Positions 46,691 through 60,214 of a DNA stretch of 64,000 bases are shown here, piece by piece (positions within the stretch are counted from its first letter, which is position 1; the number at the start of each line of letters is the position of its first letter). Origin of the DNA: Dillenia suffruticosa. Lineage: Eukaryota; Streptophyta; Magnoliopsida; Dilleniales; Dilleniaceae. The notes beneath the pieces were generated by a model, which was not told the DNA's origin, ran no database searches, and worked only from the letters and a program-made list of their open reading frames with translations. The position numbers and the translations under genes were made by a program. Location: contig JAVTVX010000002.1 in the NCBI GenBank assembly GCA_033439265.1, forward strand, positions 10,576,174 through 10,640,173, given 5' to 3'.

Positions 46691-49444
46691 GACGGAAGAG
46701 AGCTGAGGGCCACAGTTATCACAGTTACAAGACTAACGGAGCCTAGTGGGAGAAAGAGGAGAGAGTATCGTGGGAAAGTGGTGGCGGGTGTGTCAGGTTT
46801 TTGCAGGAGATAGACGTAGCTGTTCTCGGCATTTAAGAGAGGATTTTATAATGGTCCTGGTGAGAAGAATTTAATGGGCGAGAGAGGGGATTAGATCTTT
46901 GTTTTACATCTTTAGTCATTCGTTATCAAGATGAGACTAATTTAACTTGTGTATGAATGTGTTTATTATATTTAATTAGTTCTAATGGCCTACCTAAACT
47001 AACATTATAATCGGAAAGACTTGGTCCCAACAGAACAGTTAATAATCGCAATTTCTATTCTCAATTTTGCCGTTCAAAATTCAAATTTTCTGTAACAAAA
47101 AAATAATAATAATCAGATAGACTCAAAAAATATATATATTAACAGACAAGATTATTAATTTTTTTCTTCAAGTGTTTTAAGGGTTTCATCTTGAATGGTT
47201 GTAATCAAAATTTCTATTTGTAATAAATATTTCTCCATAACATAAAATTAAAAATAGTAATTTTAGATAGACCAAATAAAACAAATCTTATATGATAATA
47301 TATACGCTCTATATTAATTAAATAATAGATATATTTTGATAAATATAAATAAATATTTAATTAAAAATTTATTAATACATATTTAGGTGACATGATTCAT
47401 TTAATTGATCTCTATTTGGTCCAGATCAGCTGAAAATGATACTCTGTTTCACTCTCTTTATGTGACCTATCGGAGCTAAATGATCTTCCAACAGCTCATC
47501 TTAAATGAGGAAAAATTATTAGCAAATATAATTAGAAAAAGTACAATTTTAATAGAGCAATATTTCTTTCATATTTTCCCTTCAACTCCAAGTTTTTTTT
47601 TAGGGAAAAGAGACATTTAAATTGTGTGATGAATGCTAAGAACTTTTAGATTGTGGTAAAAACTTCTCTTTTGATCTGAGTTCTTGAATTCAGACCCACA
47701 ATCTCCTTGTGACAATTTTTTTCTTTATAACAATAAAAAAAAAAAAATGAAAATTAGAGAAGATGGAGGTAAATCTAGTCGATAAATTTAAAAAGATTAG
47801 CTCATGAGCCATCAATTGGGAAAAAACCAAAGGAAATTGCAAGGTGGTTATAGACCCCAAAAATCAAAACAAACACCATTACATAATGTATGGTAATGAA
47901 TTGAAATTGATCACCGCGCCGTTTGTCTCCGGACCCTATCGACTGTCCACTTTCTTTTCACATTCTCATAATTCATAAAAAGAACAAAAAGAAATAAAAA
48001 TGCCGGTGTTCTTTGTATACCGTCTATTTTATTTTTTTATTATTGATATTTAAAGTTATATTTTGATTAATTTGATTTTAATATTTACAAAAATTATATT
48101 TAAAAAAAGACTCTTTGAATTTAATCTTTTTTATTTTTAATTTTTTTTTTAATTATACAGAAATTCAAATCTAAAATCTTTAGATCAGGAAGAGAGATTT
48201 TAACTATTATACTGTCCTATTGTGAACTTTATCTTCAAATTTCTGATCTACCCATTCTTTCACTCTCTCGTTTGCTTTCCCTTTCTCTGCTTTTTTTTAA
48301 GCAAAGAACCTTCTTATTAGGTACCGAGTGGAGGGGTTCCTATGTGCCATCCCTTCTAAATTGTTTTCTCAGTCCCACTTAGAGGAGAAGATCATCATTC
48401 ATCACCAAGTAATGTCTCTCTGGTCTGCGTTTGCACATCCGTCTGTTTCCACGCCCGACTTCTTATTTGATGGGACTCAAGTTTTTGAAGCTTTGGGTAG
48501 CATAGCATATAGGCCCCTATTCACCTTCATTTTTACGTACATTTCTTGGTATTAACATGGCAGACAAATATTTCATATTATAGACTCAAACGTATGTTGA
48601 ATGATATTTATATCAGTCTCACTTATCTATCACTTATCATAAATGCATTTGGTGAGCATAAATCATTCAAATCATGTTTGAGAGAGGCAATGCTTCTAAT
48701 TACAAAGGATTCATTTTGTTAAAGAAATGTATTATCCTCACATAATCACATTGCAAGGTAATGGCTCATGCCTGAAAAATAACATGAATGGTCACATGGG
48801 ACATAAATAAAAATTAAGGATAGTTGAAAAAGCTTTAGCTAGACGGCGCAACCAGATTGAAGTGCACAAATGAGAAAATTTTGAACAACTCGAGCAGCGC
48901 CCATTATTTAAAAAAAATTATACATATAAATATGTTACACTTAAAAATTATAATTTTCATTTTTAAAAAAACTAAAATGTTTTATATTTTATCGTTCTAA
49001 TATATATATTTATATATTTCTGATTTTGTCACTAATTATATCGAGAACTTAAGTACTATGAAAAATAATACTATTTTTTGCCATTTTTTGGGCTAGTCCA
49101 CGTTATTTCCTTAAAAAAGATGTTTGATGATATTTCAAATATAACAAAAGTGAAAAACTTAGTTCTAATGCATAGTATTATTTTGAATATAAAAAAAATG
49201 TAGATTCGGGAAAAAAAAAAAAAAAAAGGTAGTCAAATGAATGGGGAAATGTGGTAGGTGGGGAATACAATAGACGGCGATTAATGAAAGAAGGGGAAAG
49301 AGAGTGAGAGGGCACAAGTGTCAAGAACCAGATGTGACGATCGTCAAAATGGAATCGCACGTGAGGGCTCGCGATTTGGCAGATCAGTCAATGCTACGGC
49401 CTCGATTCTGGCGCCTTCCTCCGGATAAATAACACTCTCCCCCG

Positions 49445-49477
<33 letters not shown>

Positions 49478-49478
49478 A
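49445..49478. repeat. C-run plus (CT)n microsatellite
   Basis: C-rich run grading into a CT dinucleotide run. Confidence 0.85.
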
Positions 49479-50887
49479 TGGTCAACCATTCTTCTTGTTT
49501 CAATTCAAATCCCCTTCCCGATTTCCCTGAAAATTTACTGACCTTATGGTTAACAAAATCTATAACGATATAATATCCTCATTCTTTAATGTCAAAAATA
49601 ATAAATAGTGTCCATTGTCACACCTATTTAATAATAAGATCACACTTAGGAAACTGCACCAATGCCAATATTTTTTAATGCCCAATTGGGTTAAAAAAAA
49701 ATTGACGCCAAGCTTTCCCATTTTACTTTCCAAAGTACCCTTTCAAGGATAAAAGCTAATGAAAATTGGATACATTGCAAGTGTAAATATTAAAAAATTT
49801 TAAACTACTAGAATTTATATTATTCATATTATTAGAAGACTATTATTTCTAAAAGAATTAATACTATGTAAATACATTCCATCCGGTTACAATACTTCCC
49901 TATATGTATTTAATTCATACATGTTATCGATGGCCGATAAATAATTCGTCGTTTGAGTTGCTCATAATTTTCCAGGCAAAAGTACACTTGATTATTATTA
50001 TAATAGTGTTTGAGTTGCACATGGGAAGATTTTTGACTGACCATGATTTAGTACATCGAGCTCATATCCTATAGCCTATACTGTGTTAGTGTAAGTTGAT
50101 CAATCGCTTATGACAGATGTTGCCCCCCACCCCAACTTTTTAAAACTCCTCTCTCTGTCTCTCTCTCTCTGAGCTTGTGGCAGAAGAGAAAAGGTGAAAA
50201 GTACGATATTTTGTCCTCCATCTGATTGCACTTTCTGGAGTCTTCTTTTGATTCCAGTAACCGATGATGCATTCTTCACTTTGAGCTTTAAGGGACTTTA
50301 TCCGGCTTTGCAGATTGAAGCTTGTACCAGTGATCTGAAAATTGCCCTTTGACCCCCCTAGAAGTCCAAATTCATCGAAGAATCTTTGATAAGTTAATGA
50401 AGTCTTCCTCCAAGCTCAAGCAAATTCTCTTCTTTGACTCCTTAATTTTATATATATTCTTTTTTGTCTAAGATAAATATACATTACACTTATCAATCCC
50501 AAACTCTTGATATAAACAGAATTTGATTTAAAACTCTTATCATTACGTATATAAATTATTTAAAATCTGTATTTAATAACTATTGAAGCAATCTAACTTC
50601 CACTTTTCTTCTGTAACAAAACAAATTTAAATGATCATTAGGACGTGAGTTGAAGGGTTGATTAATCGAATCCCCTTCTTTTATATTGATGAACGAATGC
50701 AAAAGCGAATCATGGTCCTTTTGTTATTCAAGCCTTATGTCCTCAATTAAAGCAACCAAAACACATAACATGAGCTGTGATTGCAATGGTCAATGGTCTC
50801 ATAGAGTCGGTTCCACTGCAAAATGCCACTCATTTTCAACTTCTCGAGTCTTACCCCTTCAACAAAAACAATATGCTGCATTACATT

Positions 50888-50892
<5 letters not shown>

Positions 50893-50922
<30 letters not shown>
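50893..50922. repeat. (GA)n microsatellite
   Basis: Uninterrupted AG run. Confidence 0.88.
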
Positions 50923-50925
<3 letters not shown>

Positions 50926-51363
50926 AAGTGGGCTTATAGTAAATAACCTTTTTTTTTTAATATCTGATACTCTTCCTAAAGCGACATTGTATCTAATCCC
51001 CCCCCCCCCACAAATGAATTCCTCTTTTCTACCCTCTCTACCCGCCCCCAAAAAAGAGACCTAAAAACCTAATAAAGACATCCTCGGATGTACCTAGGCA
51101 AAGAGTCCCTGTCATTTTGATTTGGGTATTAAAACATCATCCAATGAAAATTTTAGTTGTTATAGGTTGATTTTGATTCAAGGGCCTTTCGGCACCACTT
51201 CTCTTGCTCTCGATTGGACCTTTCTGCAACATTGCGTTTGAGGTTCTCTCTTCCACTATAAAATGGTATAGAGATGGATAGAGAGTATCACACGATCTAT
51301 TTCCTCCCAATTAACATCATACCGTTCCATCAATACAGTTCATTTTGTGAAAATGAACCATGT

Positions 51364-51365
<2 letters not shown>

Positions 51366-51399
<34 letters not shown>
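51366..51399. repeat. (CT)n microsatellite
   Basis: Uninterrupted CT run of about 17 units. Confidence 0.9.
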
Positions 51400-51402
<3 letters not shown>

Positions 51403-52917
51403 TTAGTTATTTGGTCAGCCAACTACGTTTGACTAATTAAGGAGACTAGGATTACAGAATCCCTAAAGACAAATCATGTGAAATTGTGCACTTGGTCATG
51501 TCTTCCCACTGACTCCTTTCCTTGATACAGTTATACAAATATCTCCGTCCATTTTTTATTAACAGGGCCCAAGTGAACCACGCCTTGAATGCTTTCATTT
51601 GAATAATACTACCATACCTTCAAACGTTGCCACTCTTTCCTGTGGGAGCGTGAGAGTCTTTGCAGGGTCCCTCATTTCTTAAAATTAGGGTCTTCAAAAT
51701 CTCTAAATAGTCTAAGTTATTCTTCGGTTTGACAAGCCTAATCATCCCTCCACCTTGATTAATTTAATCATTAGCTTTAGAAATTAATTTCCAATTATAT
51801 AAGCCGTGTTTGTTGGGTTTCTTAGAAACCAAGGTTGTCATACTTCAAGAAACCAAGGTTTCTTAGATTAATGCACTCATGCACTTCACGCCTTTAATTA
51901 AAATAAAATTTATTTTCTCAAATTTCATTGATCAATTTATCAAACGGATTAAATGCTCCATTCAGTATCAAATGGAATCACAACTCAATCAAGAAGATAC
52001 CAAACGGATCGCTCTCTCTCTCTTTGATTACGAGGATCGGCTCTCCAATGTCATCTTTCACCAAAAGACACTTAAAAACAAGATGCTAATCTCCGGCAGA
52101 ATAGGCTTTTTGGTTAGATTATGGTTTTGGTCCATACCATTAGCGGATCTATCACCACCACCCACTAATCATACCCTTTAATTTATGTTTATATGGTGGA
52201 TTTTGGGTCATGAATCCCCACAAAAGATACAATCCATCTAATATTCTAATAAGAGTTTTTGAGCATGATTAGCTTATGGTGCAATGTTTGGCACTTACTG
52301 TTCACATATTATAAGCTTAGATGGTGACACAAACTCATTAACTATTTCAGCACCTACCCCCACTGTCATTGGAATAATAATTGTCATATCAACGTCTGAT
52401 TTTAGTGATCTGTGTTGAGCAAATCAACTAGTTGAGTCATGAATTACAGCTTAATTTTTGGCTGAGAAAAATATTAAGGGGCCCTCTTTTTATTTGATAT
52501 TCTTTTCAGCAGAATCACACCGTTGTCACCAAATTCCATGACCATTTGCTAGCTACAAACAAAATAACCATAGTCTTGATATCTGCTTTTTAGAGCTTAT
52601 GACTAGTGCATATTGGTACAAAATCATCATTAGTTTATTTCCATCTTGCAAAATCTCAAGTCAGGCTTCTAGGTTTCTGAGTTTCAGACTGACTTTGCTG
52701 GACTAGATTTGGTTTTTGGGCAACTTCTCCTTAGGCCCACGAATAATCCCGAGAACAATCATATTAACCATTCAAACTAGTTTTGATAGCAGACAAAGAC
52801 TTGCCATGAAAAAATAATCATACTTTACTCTCAACATTTAACATGATGACCAGTTGATCTCTCTGAGTCAAGCAACTGCAACTCATGTACATTCTTCTTG
52901 ACTATTTTTTATTTTGG

Positions 52918-52925
52918 GGGGGGGG

Positions 52926-52989
<64 letters not shown>

Positions 52990-52994
52990 AAGAG
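52918..52994. repeat. G-run plus interrupted (GA)n microsatellite
   Basis: A run of about ten G followed by three GA blocks separated by AAGAGGG. Confidence 0.88.
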
Positions 52995-53152
52995 AGATAT
53001 CAGGACCAACGGACAATCGGTCTAGTAAGTAAGGTTGTTATATCTCTAAATGAAATCTCGAATTTGAAACTTGAAAATGAAAAAAATTACGTAGGAAGAG
53101 TTCTCTCTAAATTAGACTCGACAATTCAAAAAATAACTTCAGATATCGGTTG

Positions 53153-53154
<2 letters not shown>

Positions 53155-53201
<47 letters not shown>
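53155..53201. repeat. (GA)n microsatellite
   Basis: About 23 uninterrupted units, the longest perfect run in the window. Confidence 0.92.
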
Positions 53202-53205
<4 letters not shown>

Positions 53206-53964
53206 ATGGGTTCTTCTTAGGCGTCTTCAGTATTAGGAGAGCCCTGGGCCATCAGGGATGGCCTATCATTAGCAACCAATTTAGGCATCAGAGATCTCAT
53301 TGTTTAGACGGATTCCCAAGTGGTTATCCATTCGATTAATTCTGATTTATCGAGTCACAGATTCATGTCTCTCATCCATGACTACAAGTCATTGATGCTT
53401 GAGTTTGATAACTGAAATTGGATGCATGTGTATTAGGAAAGCAATATTTGTGCGGATAACTCAACTATATTAGGTTTATTGGTGGAGGATAATGTCTATG
53501 TTCTACAACTGTATAGGTATGGCTTACGCTCGTGTTGTATCAAATCTTCCCAAGGTTGATATATTTATGTATATTATATAAATAATTTAAATTATTAATT
53601 CAATACACATTAACTCCAATTTAAAACTAAAAATAAATTAATTCAAAGTTAGGAAATATAAACACAATATCAATCATTTTAAATAATTCTAAAGTTTTAA
53701 ACATTTCCGAATGGTTAATGTTCAACAGAATTTAAGGTTAATACATTGAATGAACCTTTTCATACTTACGTTTTGACATTTGATTTGGGAGTTACTTTGA
53801 TTTCCAAAATTTCTTAGTTAAGATAAATAGAAAAAGGAATGGAATGCAGCCTTTACGTAGAGCTGAAACAAAGGAAATCGATAAAGTCATAAGTTCTTTC
53901 GAGTAAGAAATTACAAATTTCCCGGAATGGAAGATGTAGTCTACAATTCTGAGATAAGCTTCAG

Positions 53965-54002
<38 letters not shown>
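53965..54002. repeat. (GA)n microsatellite
   Basis: About 18 units, 200 bp beyond the trehalase stop codon, possibly in its 3' UTR or just outside. Confidence 0.9.
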
Positions 54003-54004
<2 letters not shown>

Positions 54005-54201
54005 GGATTACAGAAACGTGTTTCTTGCCCGTATGCAGTATGTACATCACGGTAACAACAGAAATGCTCCTTCAACATGGGATAAATATCAAAGGAAAAA
54101 AAATGACGTTTACACAATCCAACAATTGATTAGCACAAATTTACTTATGCTCCGTGCAATTGCTATTCACTAAAAGTCGTGCTTTGAATTCTCTAAACAC
54201 A

Positions 54202-57200
54202 CTAGCAATCCACGTCTTTGTCTTCAGGCCATCCAAACTCTTCCAAGAAAGCCAAAACAACACCATTTGTCCAGCCAAAACCCGTCTGTACATCCATGTG
54301 ATTATATTAATATACATAAAGGAAGAGAGTGAAATATTCACGAACATGACAGAGTTCTCACCTGTGGAACATATTCACCACCTCCTCCAAATTCACCACA
54401 ACGTCGTACATCATATTTTTCATGCATTGTTCCTGTTTTCATGTAGGTTGCATAGTTGGTTTTGATCCACCTGACAGCAATGTCTTCTGCCAAAGTCTTT
54501 GCTTCCTTCGATTTGGACCTTACCAGACCTTCAACAATCATGTGTTGAAGCGGAGCCCAACCATTGGGAAAGTCCCTATTCATGACAAACACTGGTGAGA
54601 TATAGACAGCAGACCACCCAAGAAGTGCGAATGTTATTATGGTTCTACTAACCATTGTTCATTTGAATTTGTCAAAGATGATGCAATACCGGCAGCATGA
54701 AGCAAGCCTGACTTCTCAAGATTTTTCAGAACCTTATCCACAACATATTCATCTTCACATGATTCACAGAAAGGAGGGAAAAAAAAAGGAGCATCATAAG
54801 TCTCTACCATCATGTAGTTAACAACATCCTAGGCATGCTATTTTTGATTACTACAAACCTGAGTGGAACAGATCAATCCACAAAGGGATAAAATTTGAGG
54901 CAAATATATTCTGATTTTGGTTCCAAGCTTCCCATTTGTGAACATTCTGCATGCAGCAATGGAAGGAAATTCATCATTCGAACAAAAAAGATAGCTAAAA
55001 CTGTAAGCACAACTTGAACAATTAACGTTACCTTGCTAGTAGTGCCAAGCCAATAATCAAGCCACTGCCCCATCTTTTCATTCCAAAAAATGGTTTTGAT
55101 TGCATTTTTTCTTGCCTGTGAAGCTTCATCGAAACATTGAGCAATACTGCGCTCTCCAAGAACTTTTGCAAAGTAAGCTATGTCAAGTTCCATCTACTAG
55201 CAACACGTACAATGTCATATAATCATGTTTTTTGAATCCATTTTCTAATAATGAAAGATTCTTAAAATTGCAGTTCTAAATAGGCTTGCTTTGCAGCAAA
55301 AATTCGGAGCACAAATGAAGTCATTAGAATCTTTATTCTCAATTTTCTAACTTCCCAAAACAATACAAGGATTGATTTTTGCAAAATTGTGTTCCAAATT
55401 TGTTCTCTTTAGCATTTTCCCTAATCCAAGGTTGTACCTTCAATATGTAAGCATTCAAATCCACAGGTAAAATTGTTGTTGTGGCCAATGTGGTAAAATC
55501 AGATGCATTCCTGCAATGAAGACACACAAACACTAATACATTAATCATGTGATCAATAAGCAGCCCCTTTCATACCATCATAGGAAGTAATATGAAAAAG
55601 GAGCTATGGGGTAAATCCAGACATTTTTATTACCTCATCCATCTTGTACTAAAATCCCAACCAGATTCAGCAGTTGAAGCTACTTCACGGTAAAAGTGCT
55701 GTTTTTCTGATATAGTCAAGAGCTTGGAAGCAGATTCCTTGTCCTGTGACAGTGAAATTCAAAATCATAAATCCAACATGCTTACAATAATTTACCACCA
55801 GGAATAGATCTTATACAATATTTGATAGATGGAGGGAAGTTCACACACAATGGTAGATGACTCTGGCCTAGGTTCATTCCACATTGCATAGTATCGACTT
55901 AGTGTGTGGTTACAACCTTCAGCATCCTGGATGGTCACAGCATGGATTCCTAAAGTAAACATTCAGAAGATGTATTACTTACCATATATTAATAAAAGAT
56001 GATGCTAAATGGACCAAATGAATCGTGCCCTAAATAGACTAAATATCATGTGGCTATCTGTACCATTATATTTTAATCAATTTTTAAACAAATATTTATT
56101 TGAATAAGTCAAAACAAGGTGATGATTAAATTAAAAATTGGTTAACAGATGCTGACACGGATTGTCATGTAAGATTTCATTGATTTGGCCCATCAAACAT
56201 TATTGTTACTAAAAAGAGGTATTAATGAATAGCAATTGCACGAATGATTTGTAGATAGAGGTTTTCCTAAAACAGTCGTGAGTTATATAGCATATGATTA
56301 CTGATAAGGATAAGTCATTACCTGAGTTCCAAAAATGGTGTTCCTTGAGAAGTGCTGGAAGTGACTTCTCTACCAATTCAATGTCACCAGTTCTCTTATA
56401 TACCTCATGAACCATTGCACTCAACAAAGGTGGTTGGCTGCAAAAAATGGGATTTGCTTTAATATAGCTAATAAATGATTCTAGAAAGCAATACACTTTC
56501 ACACACCACAATTGCTAAAACAGGGCAAAAAGATAAAAGCATTACCTTCTATTAGTGTAGTAAGCCCTTGCCCCGTTAAGAACAAAACCATACTCATCTA
56601 TAAAATAGATGAGATTAAAAATAATTGCCTTGGCAGTCTCATACATTTTACTTGCAAGCAATCCCCTACAAAAATAGAATACCAGTCACAAAACACAAGG
56701 TGATATCACTTTCTTCCTTTTTGTAGTAAGAAAGAATTCTCTCTCTACTTTTCTTATGGAAGATAAATATTGTAAACCAGTAACTCCTCAACCGTGGCAT
56801 ATAATATTGCTTCAAACGAGTACAAAAACAATACCAAAGACCTCTAAGCTTCGTGATACTTTGCCCCCTCCTCCCCCCTCTTAGGACCAACGGAGGGTTC
56901 AAGACTCCCCACCATTGAAAAATCTACCGAGAAAACAAAGCAAATTTGCTCTTGAAAGTTTTGTCCTTCAAACAAATGCATATTAAAAATGTGATATAAA
57001 GAGACAAATCCTGTAGTTTATGATGAATCACATGATGATTACAATTTGTAAATTAAAAAAAAAAATTAGAAGACCAACAAACAAAATAACAATAAAATAA
57101 TGAATCTAACTCCTAATAATTCAGAATTTTCTCTTTCACTGTAAACTAAAGGATTCTTTCTATGCATAGTAACAAATATTGACAGATTTTTAAATAAACT

Positions 57201-58139
57201 ATTAATAGTATTTAATTAAAATTTAAAAAATATTCATATAAACTCACGTGACATTTCTTCCATTTGATCAATACCTAACATTACTCCATAAAAAATAAAA
57301 ACTTCACAACACAATTCTCTCCCAAACCATGCCACTTTTTGTACTGAAATCAAGTAACTATGGCTAAAAAAAGATCAAATATGGCATCTTATATTAATTG
57401 TTCCACACATAAAATTCCTAATAGATAACTAATAATTGGTACCATGTGACGCCACAATAAAATCAAAATCAAGACCGTAACAACATTTCAATTAAACATG
57501 ACAAAATAAAAAGATTAGGAGGAGGAGGACAAACCTAATAACCCAGAAAGAATCCCAATAATAAACCTCTCGAAACCTCGACCCAGGAACAACACAAGTG
57601 CCGGGCAAAGCAAGTAAGGTATGCAACTCAGGATGTTCCTTAACCCCATCAGACACTCTCCTGCTCAAATTCCTCCATAGCGAATGCACTTCAAGAGCCC
57701 AACTCCTAACCTTCTGGTTCTTCACTTTGGGCAAAAACCCATCCGGTTCAACCACAAAATCAACAGGTTCAATGAAAGTCAGATCCTCCCCTGCACCGTA
57801 GAAATACCTCTCTGTAAACGCCTTCAAATCATTTGACAAGATCGACCCATTTTGGCTTCTGGGTATTTCATCAAAACCCTTTTCTGTTGTTTTAAGGTCG
57901 AATTTCAGTGACAAGTCAACATAATATTTAGGATCAAAATCCGACGACCCATATGTCTGAAAAGCAGTTTCTTGTAATTTTTCTAAGAAATTAACTAATG
58001 GGGTTGTGGGTCTTATAGGACCCGAGTCAGTTGAAGCAGTATTTGTCAGAGTCATGATCGATGGGAACAAATACAGAGAGCGAAAGAGAAAGAAAAATGA
58101 TGGGTTTAGGTTAGGGTTTGGAAACAGAGGAAGTGCCAT
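54202..58139 (-). CDS. TRE1: Trehalase (alpha,alpha-trehalase, GH37)
   Basis: Splits trehalose into two glucose molecules; in plants this single enzyme type controls trehalose level and is typically membrane-anchored, facing the apoplast. Eleven exons join in frame: 58139-57535, 56665-56546, 56437-56322, 55949-55849, 55743-55634, 55510-55438, 55193-55032, 54946-54859, 54752-54653, 54575-54362 and 54285-54202 (1,773 nt, 590 residues). A hydrophobic Phe/Leu-rich stretch at about residues 14-28 suits a signal anchor. Trehalase signature 1 reads Pro-Gly-Ser-Arg-Phe-Arg-Glu-Val-Tyr-Tyr-Trp-Asp-Ser-Phe, at the end of exon 1. Signature 2, Gln-Trp-Asp-Phe-Pro-Asn-Gly-Trp-Ala-Pro, is split by an intron. 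The Glu-Ser-Gly-Trp-Asp and Glu-Lys-Tyr-Asp blocks, which carry the catalytic acid and base in the family, and Gly-Gly-Gly-Gly-Glu-Tyr are present. A second possible Met lies 28 residues in (58055), after the anchor. Confidence 0.95.
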
Positions 58140-58653
58140 TGTTCGTCTGGATTAGATACAGAGACTGCGATGGTGGTGATGGACACATAGAGGCCATTTC
58201 TGTAAAAACAATAATTCCCGGAAGAAGCAAAAGAAAATCCACCAAGAAGAAGAAGACAAGTGGAAAGAAGGACTGAAAACGAAAAGGCCGGCAAAGAAAA
58301 GTCCAAGATTAGAAATTGGAGAATGGAGAGAGAAATAGGTTCCATACCCAATCAATCACACGTAGGCCATATGTAAAGAAATAGGAGAGTCCGGAAAGAT
58401 GCCCAATGATTGTGATTGGTTGTTTAATGTTTCGATTTTCTTTCTAAAAAGTGACGAAACCTCATCGGAAGTCGACGGGGCGATGATATGTGCCCTGCTA
58501 CGAAGCAATGTAAGTGTACACAATTGTGTTTCGACGGACGCAATGTTCACTTTCCTAACTTTCTCGTGTTGCTAATGGTCGCCACTCCTAAAGACGTTTA
58601 TTAGTGATCAAAGTTATTAGGGATTTGAATATAGATACTACGGGGGCTTTCTC
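58140..58653. other. Upstream region of trehalase gene
   Basis: Contains the presumed trehalase promoter and leader. No clear TATA box was chosen. Minus-strand ORFs here overlap the start in another frame and lack support. A 9-bp sequence GGCTTTCTC at 58645-58653 is the left target-site duplicate of the adjoining palindromic element. Confidence 0.45.
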
Positions 58654-59927
58654 AAGTTTTGTATCGATTTAATTTTAAAAGAAAATTTAAATAATCTAAA
58701 CGAAAAAATATTTTCGTTAGTAACCCATATATATCGCGAGTTGAAAACGCGATATAGTGTGTCGCGTTTTCAACCTGCGACATAGTCCTAGAGAGAGAGA
58801 GGAGTCCGCGGGGGGAGGGAGAGAGAGAGAAGGGAGGAGTGCAATCGGGGGCGGAGGGGGAGGGAGAGAGAGAAAGAGGGGAGGGCGACAGGGGGCAAAT
58901 GAGGGATGGTGGCGGGGGGGCGGGGGGCGAGAGAGAGACAAAGGGGAGGAGCGGGGGGCGGAGGGGGAGGGAGAGAGAGAAAGATAGGAGGGCGGCATGG
59001 GGCAGATGAGGGACGGTGGCGGGGGGCGGGGTGGGGGAGGGAGAGAGAGACAGAGGGGGGAGCGGGGAGCGGGGGGTGGAGGGGGAGGGTGGCGGCGGGC
59101 GAAGTGGGGGAGGGAGAGAGAGAGACAGAAGGGAGGAGCATGGGGTGGAGGGGGGAGGGGGGAGGGAGAGAGAGATAGAGGGGAGGAGCGGGGGGGCGGA
59201 GGGGGGGAGGGAGAGAGAGACAGAGGCTAGGAGTGGGGGGGGCGGAGGGGGGAGGGGGAGGGTGGCAGGGGGCGGGGGTTGAAGTGGGGAGGGAGAGAGA
59301 GACAAAGGAGGAGCGCGGCGCTTTCCCTCCCCCCTCCTCCCCTCTGTCTCTCTCTCCCTCTCTCCTTCCGCCCCTCCTCTTCCCCTCTATCTGTCTCTCC
59401 CTCCCCCTCTGCAATACGCCGTGCTCCTCTCCTCTCTCTTCTTCTCCCCTCCGCCCCCTTGTCGTGCTCCTCCCCTCACTCTCTCTCCCTCCCCCTTCCG
59501 CCCCCCGCCGTGCTCCTCCCCTCTTTCTCTCTCTCTCCCTCCCCCTCCGCCCTTCCGCTCCTCCCCTTTGTCTCTCTCTTCCTCCCCCTCCCCCCTCGCC
59601 CCCCCCGTTCCTCCTCTTTGTCTCTCTCTCCCTCCCCCACTCCGCCCCCCGCCACCCACCACCCGCTACCCGCCACCCTCCCCTCTTTCTCTTTCTCCCT
59701 CCCCCTCTGCCGCCCCCTGGCCGCGCTCCTCCCTTCTCTCTTTCTCTCTCTTCCTCCCCCTGTGGACTCCTCTCTCTCTCTTTGGGACTATGTCGCGAGT
59801 TGAAGATACGACATACTGTGTCGATCTTCAACTCTCGATATATATGGGTTATTAACGGAAATATTTTTTCATTTAGGTTATTTTAATTTTTTTTTTTTAT
59901 TTTTTAAGTTAAATCGGTATAAAACTC
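58654..59927. mobile_element. Mutator-like palindromic element with GA/CT-rich arms
   Basis: A 1,274-bp near-palindrome flanked by a perfect 9-bp direct repeat GGCTTTCTC (58645-58653 and 59928-59936), the duplication size of Mutator-like transposons. The ends are inverted: AAGTTTTGTATCGATTTAA on the left, GAGTTTTATACCGATTTAA read inwards from the right. Inside both ends lies a small hairpin motif (GTTGAAAACGCGA with TCGCGTTTTCAAC on the left; a degraded version on the right). The left arm is then a purine-rich array of about nine loose repeats around GGGAGGGAGAGAGAGA, 40-75 bp apart; the right arm is its pyrimidine-rich complement. The centre is near 59316. No transposase. Long low-complexity ORFs on both strands are not genes. 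Confidence 0.85.
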
Positions 59928-59936
59928 GGCTTTCTC

Positions 59937-60214
59937 ATCTAGGAAAAACTGAAATCTTGATCAGATCTTGACTGCTATATATTGAATGTCGACGAGATTG
60001 ATAGTAGAAACAGGGGGAAAGTTAGTGTGGAGGGATCATGGGAATGTTGTTGTTGGGTGGGTCAAAGGTTTCTCAATTGATAAATGGGGGAGAGTTTGCA
60101 CCGTCCGAATATAGTAGAATTCTAAAGCTGGACTCTTTGACATCGTTTGAATCAGAGTAATGTTCCGAATTATACAAAAAAGAAATTTTAAATGACCCGG
60201 AGAGGGAAATAAAT
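59937..60214. other. Short intergenic stretch
   Basis: No feature recognised between the palindromic element and the related repeat that follows. Confidence 0.5.

Larger units (their letters stand above)
46700..54141. other. Intergenic DNA rich in (GA)n/(CT)n runs
   Basis: No gene recognised in 7.4 kb. CT or GA runs lie at about 49445-49478, 50151-50171, 50893-50922, 51366-51399, 52920-52994, 53155-53201 and 53965-54002. 48.3-48.6 and 50.15-50.45 kb have near-average GC and could be degenerate or untranslated exon sequence, but no frame or motif supports a gene. Short ORFs here are simple-repeat translations (Arg-Glu repeats) or chance. Confidence 0.5.

Noticed and set aside
50686-53339. ORFs with Arg-Glu repeats
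   Set aside because: Simple (GA)n translations without a start context or flanking conservation.
58652-59886. Long Pro/Ser-rich and Gly/Arg-rich ORFs (up to about 350 codons) on both strands
   Set aside because: They are translations of the GA/CT repeat arms of the palindromic element; open in many frames at once because the repeat lacks stop codons.
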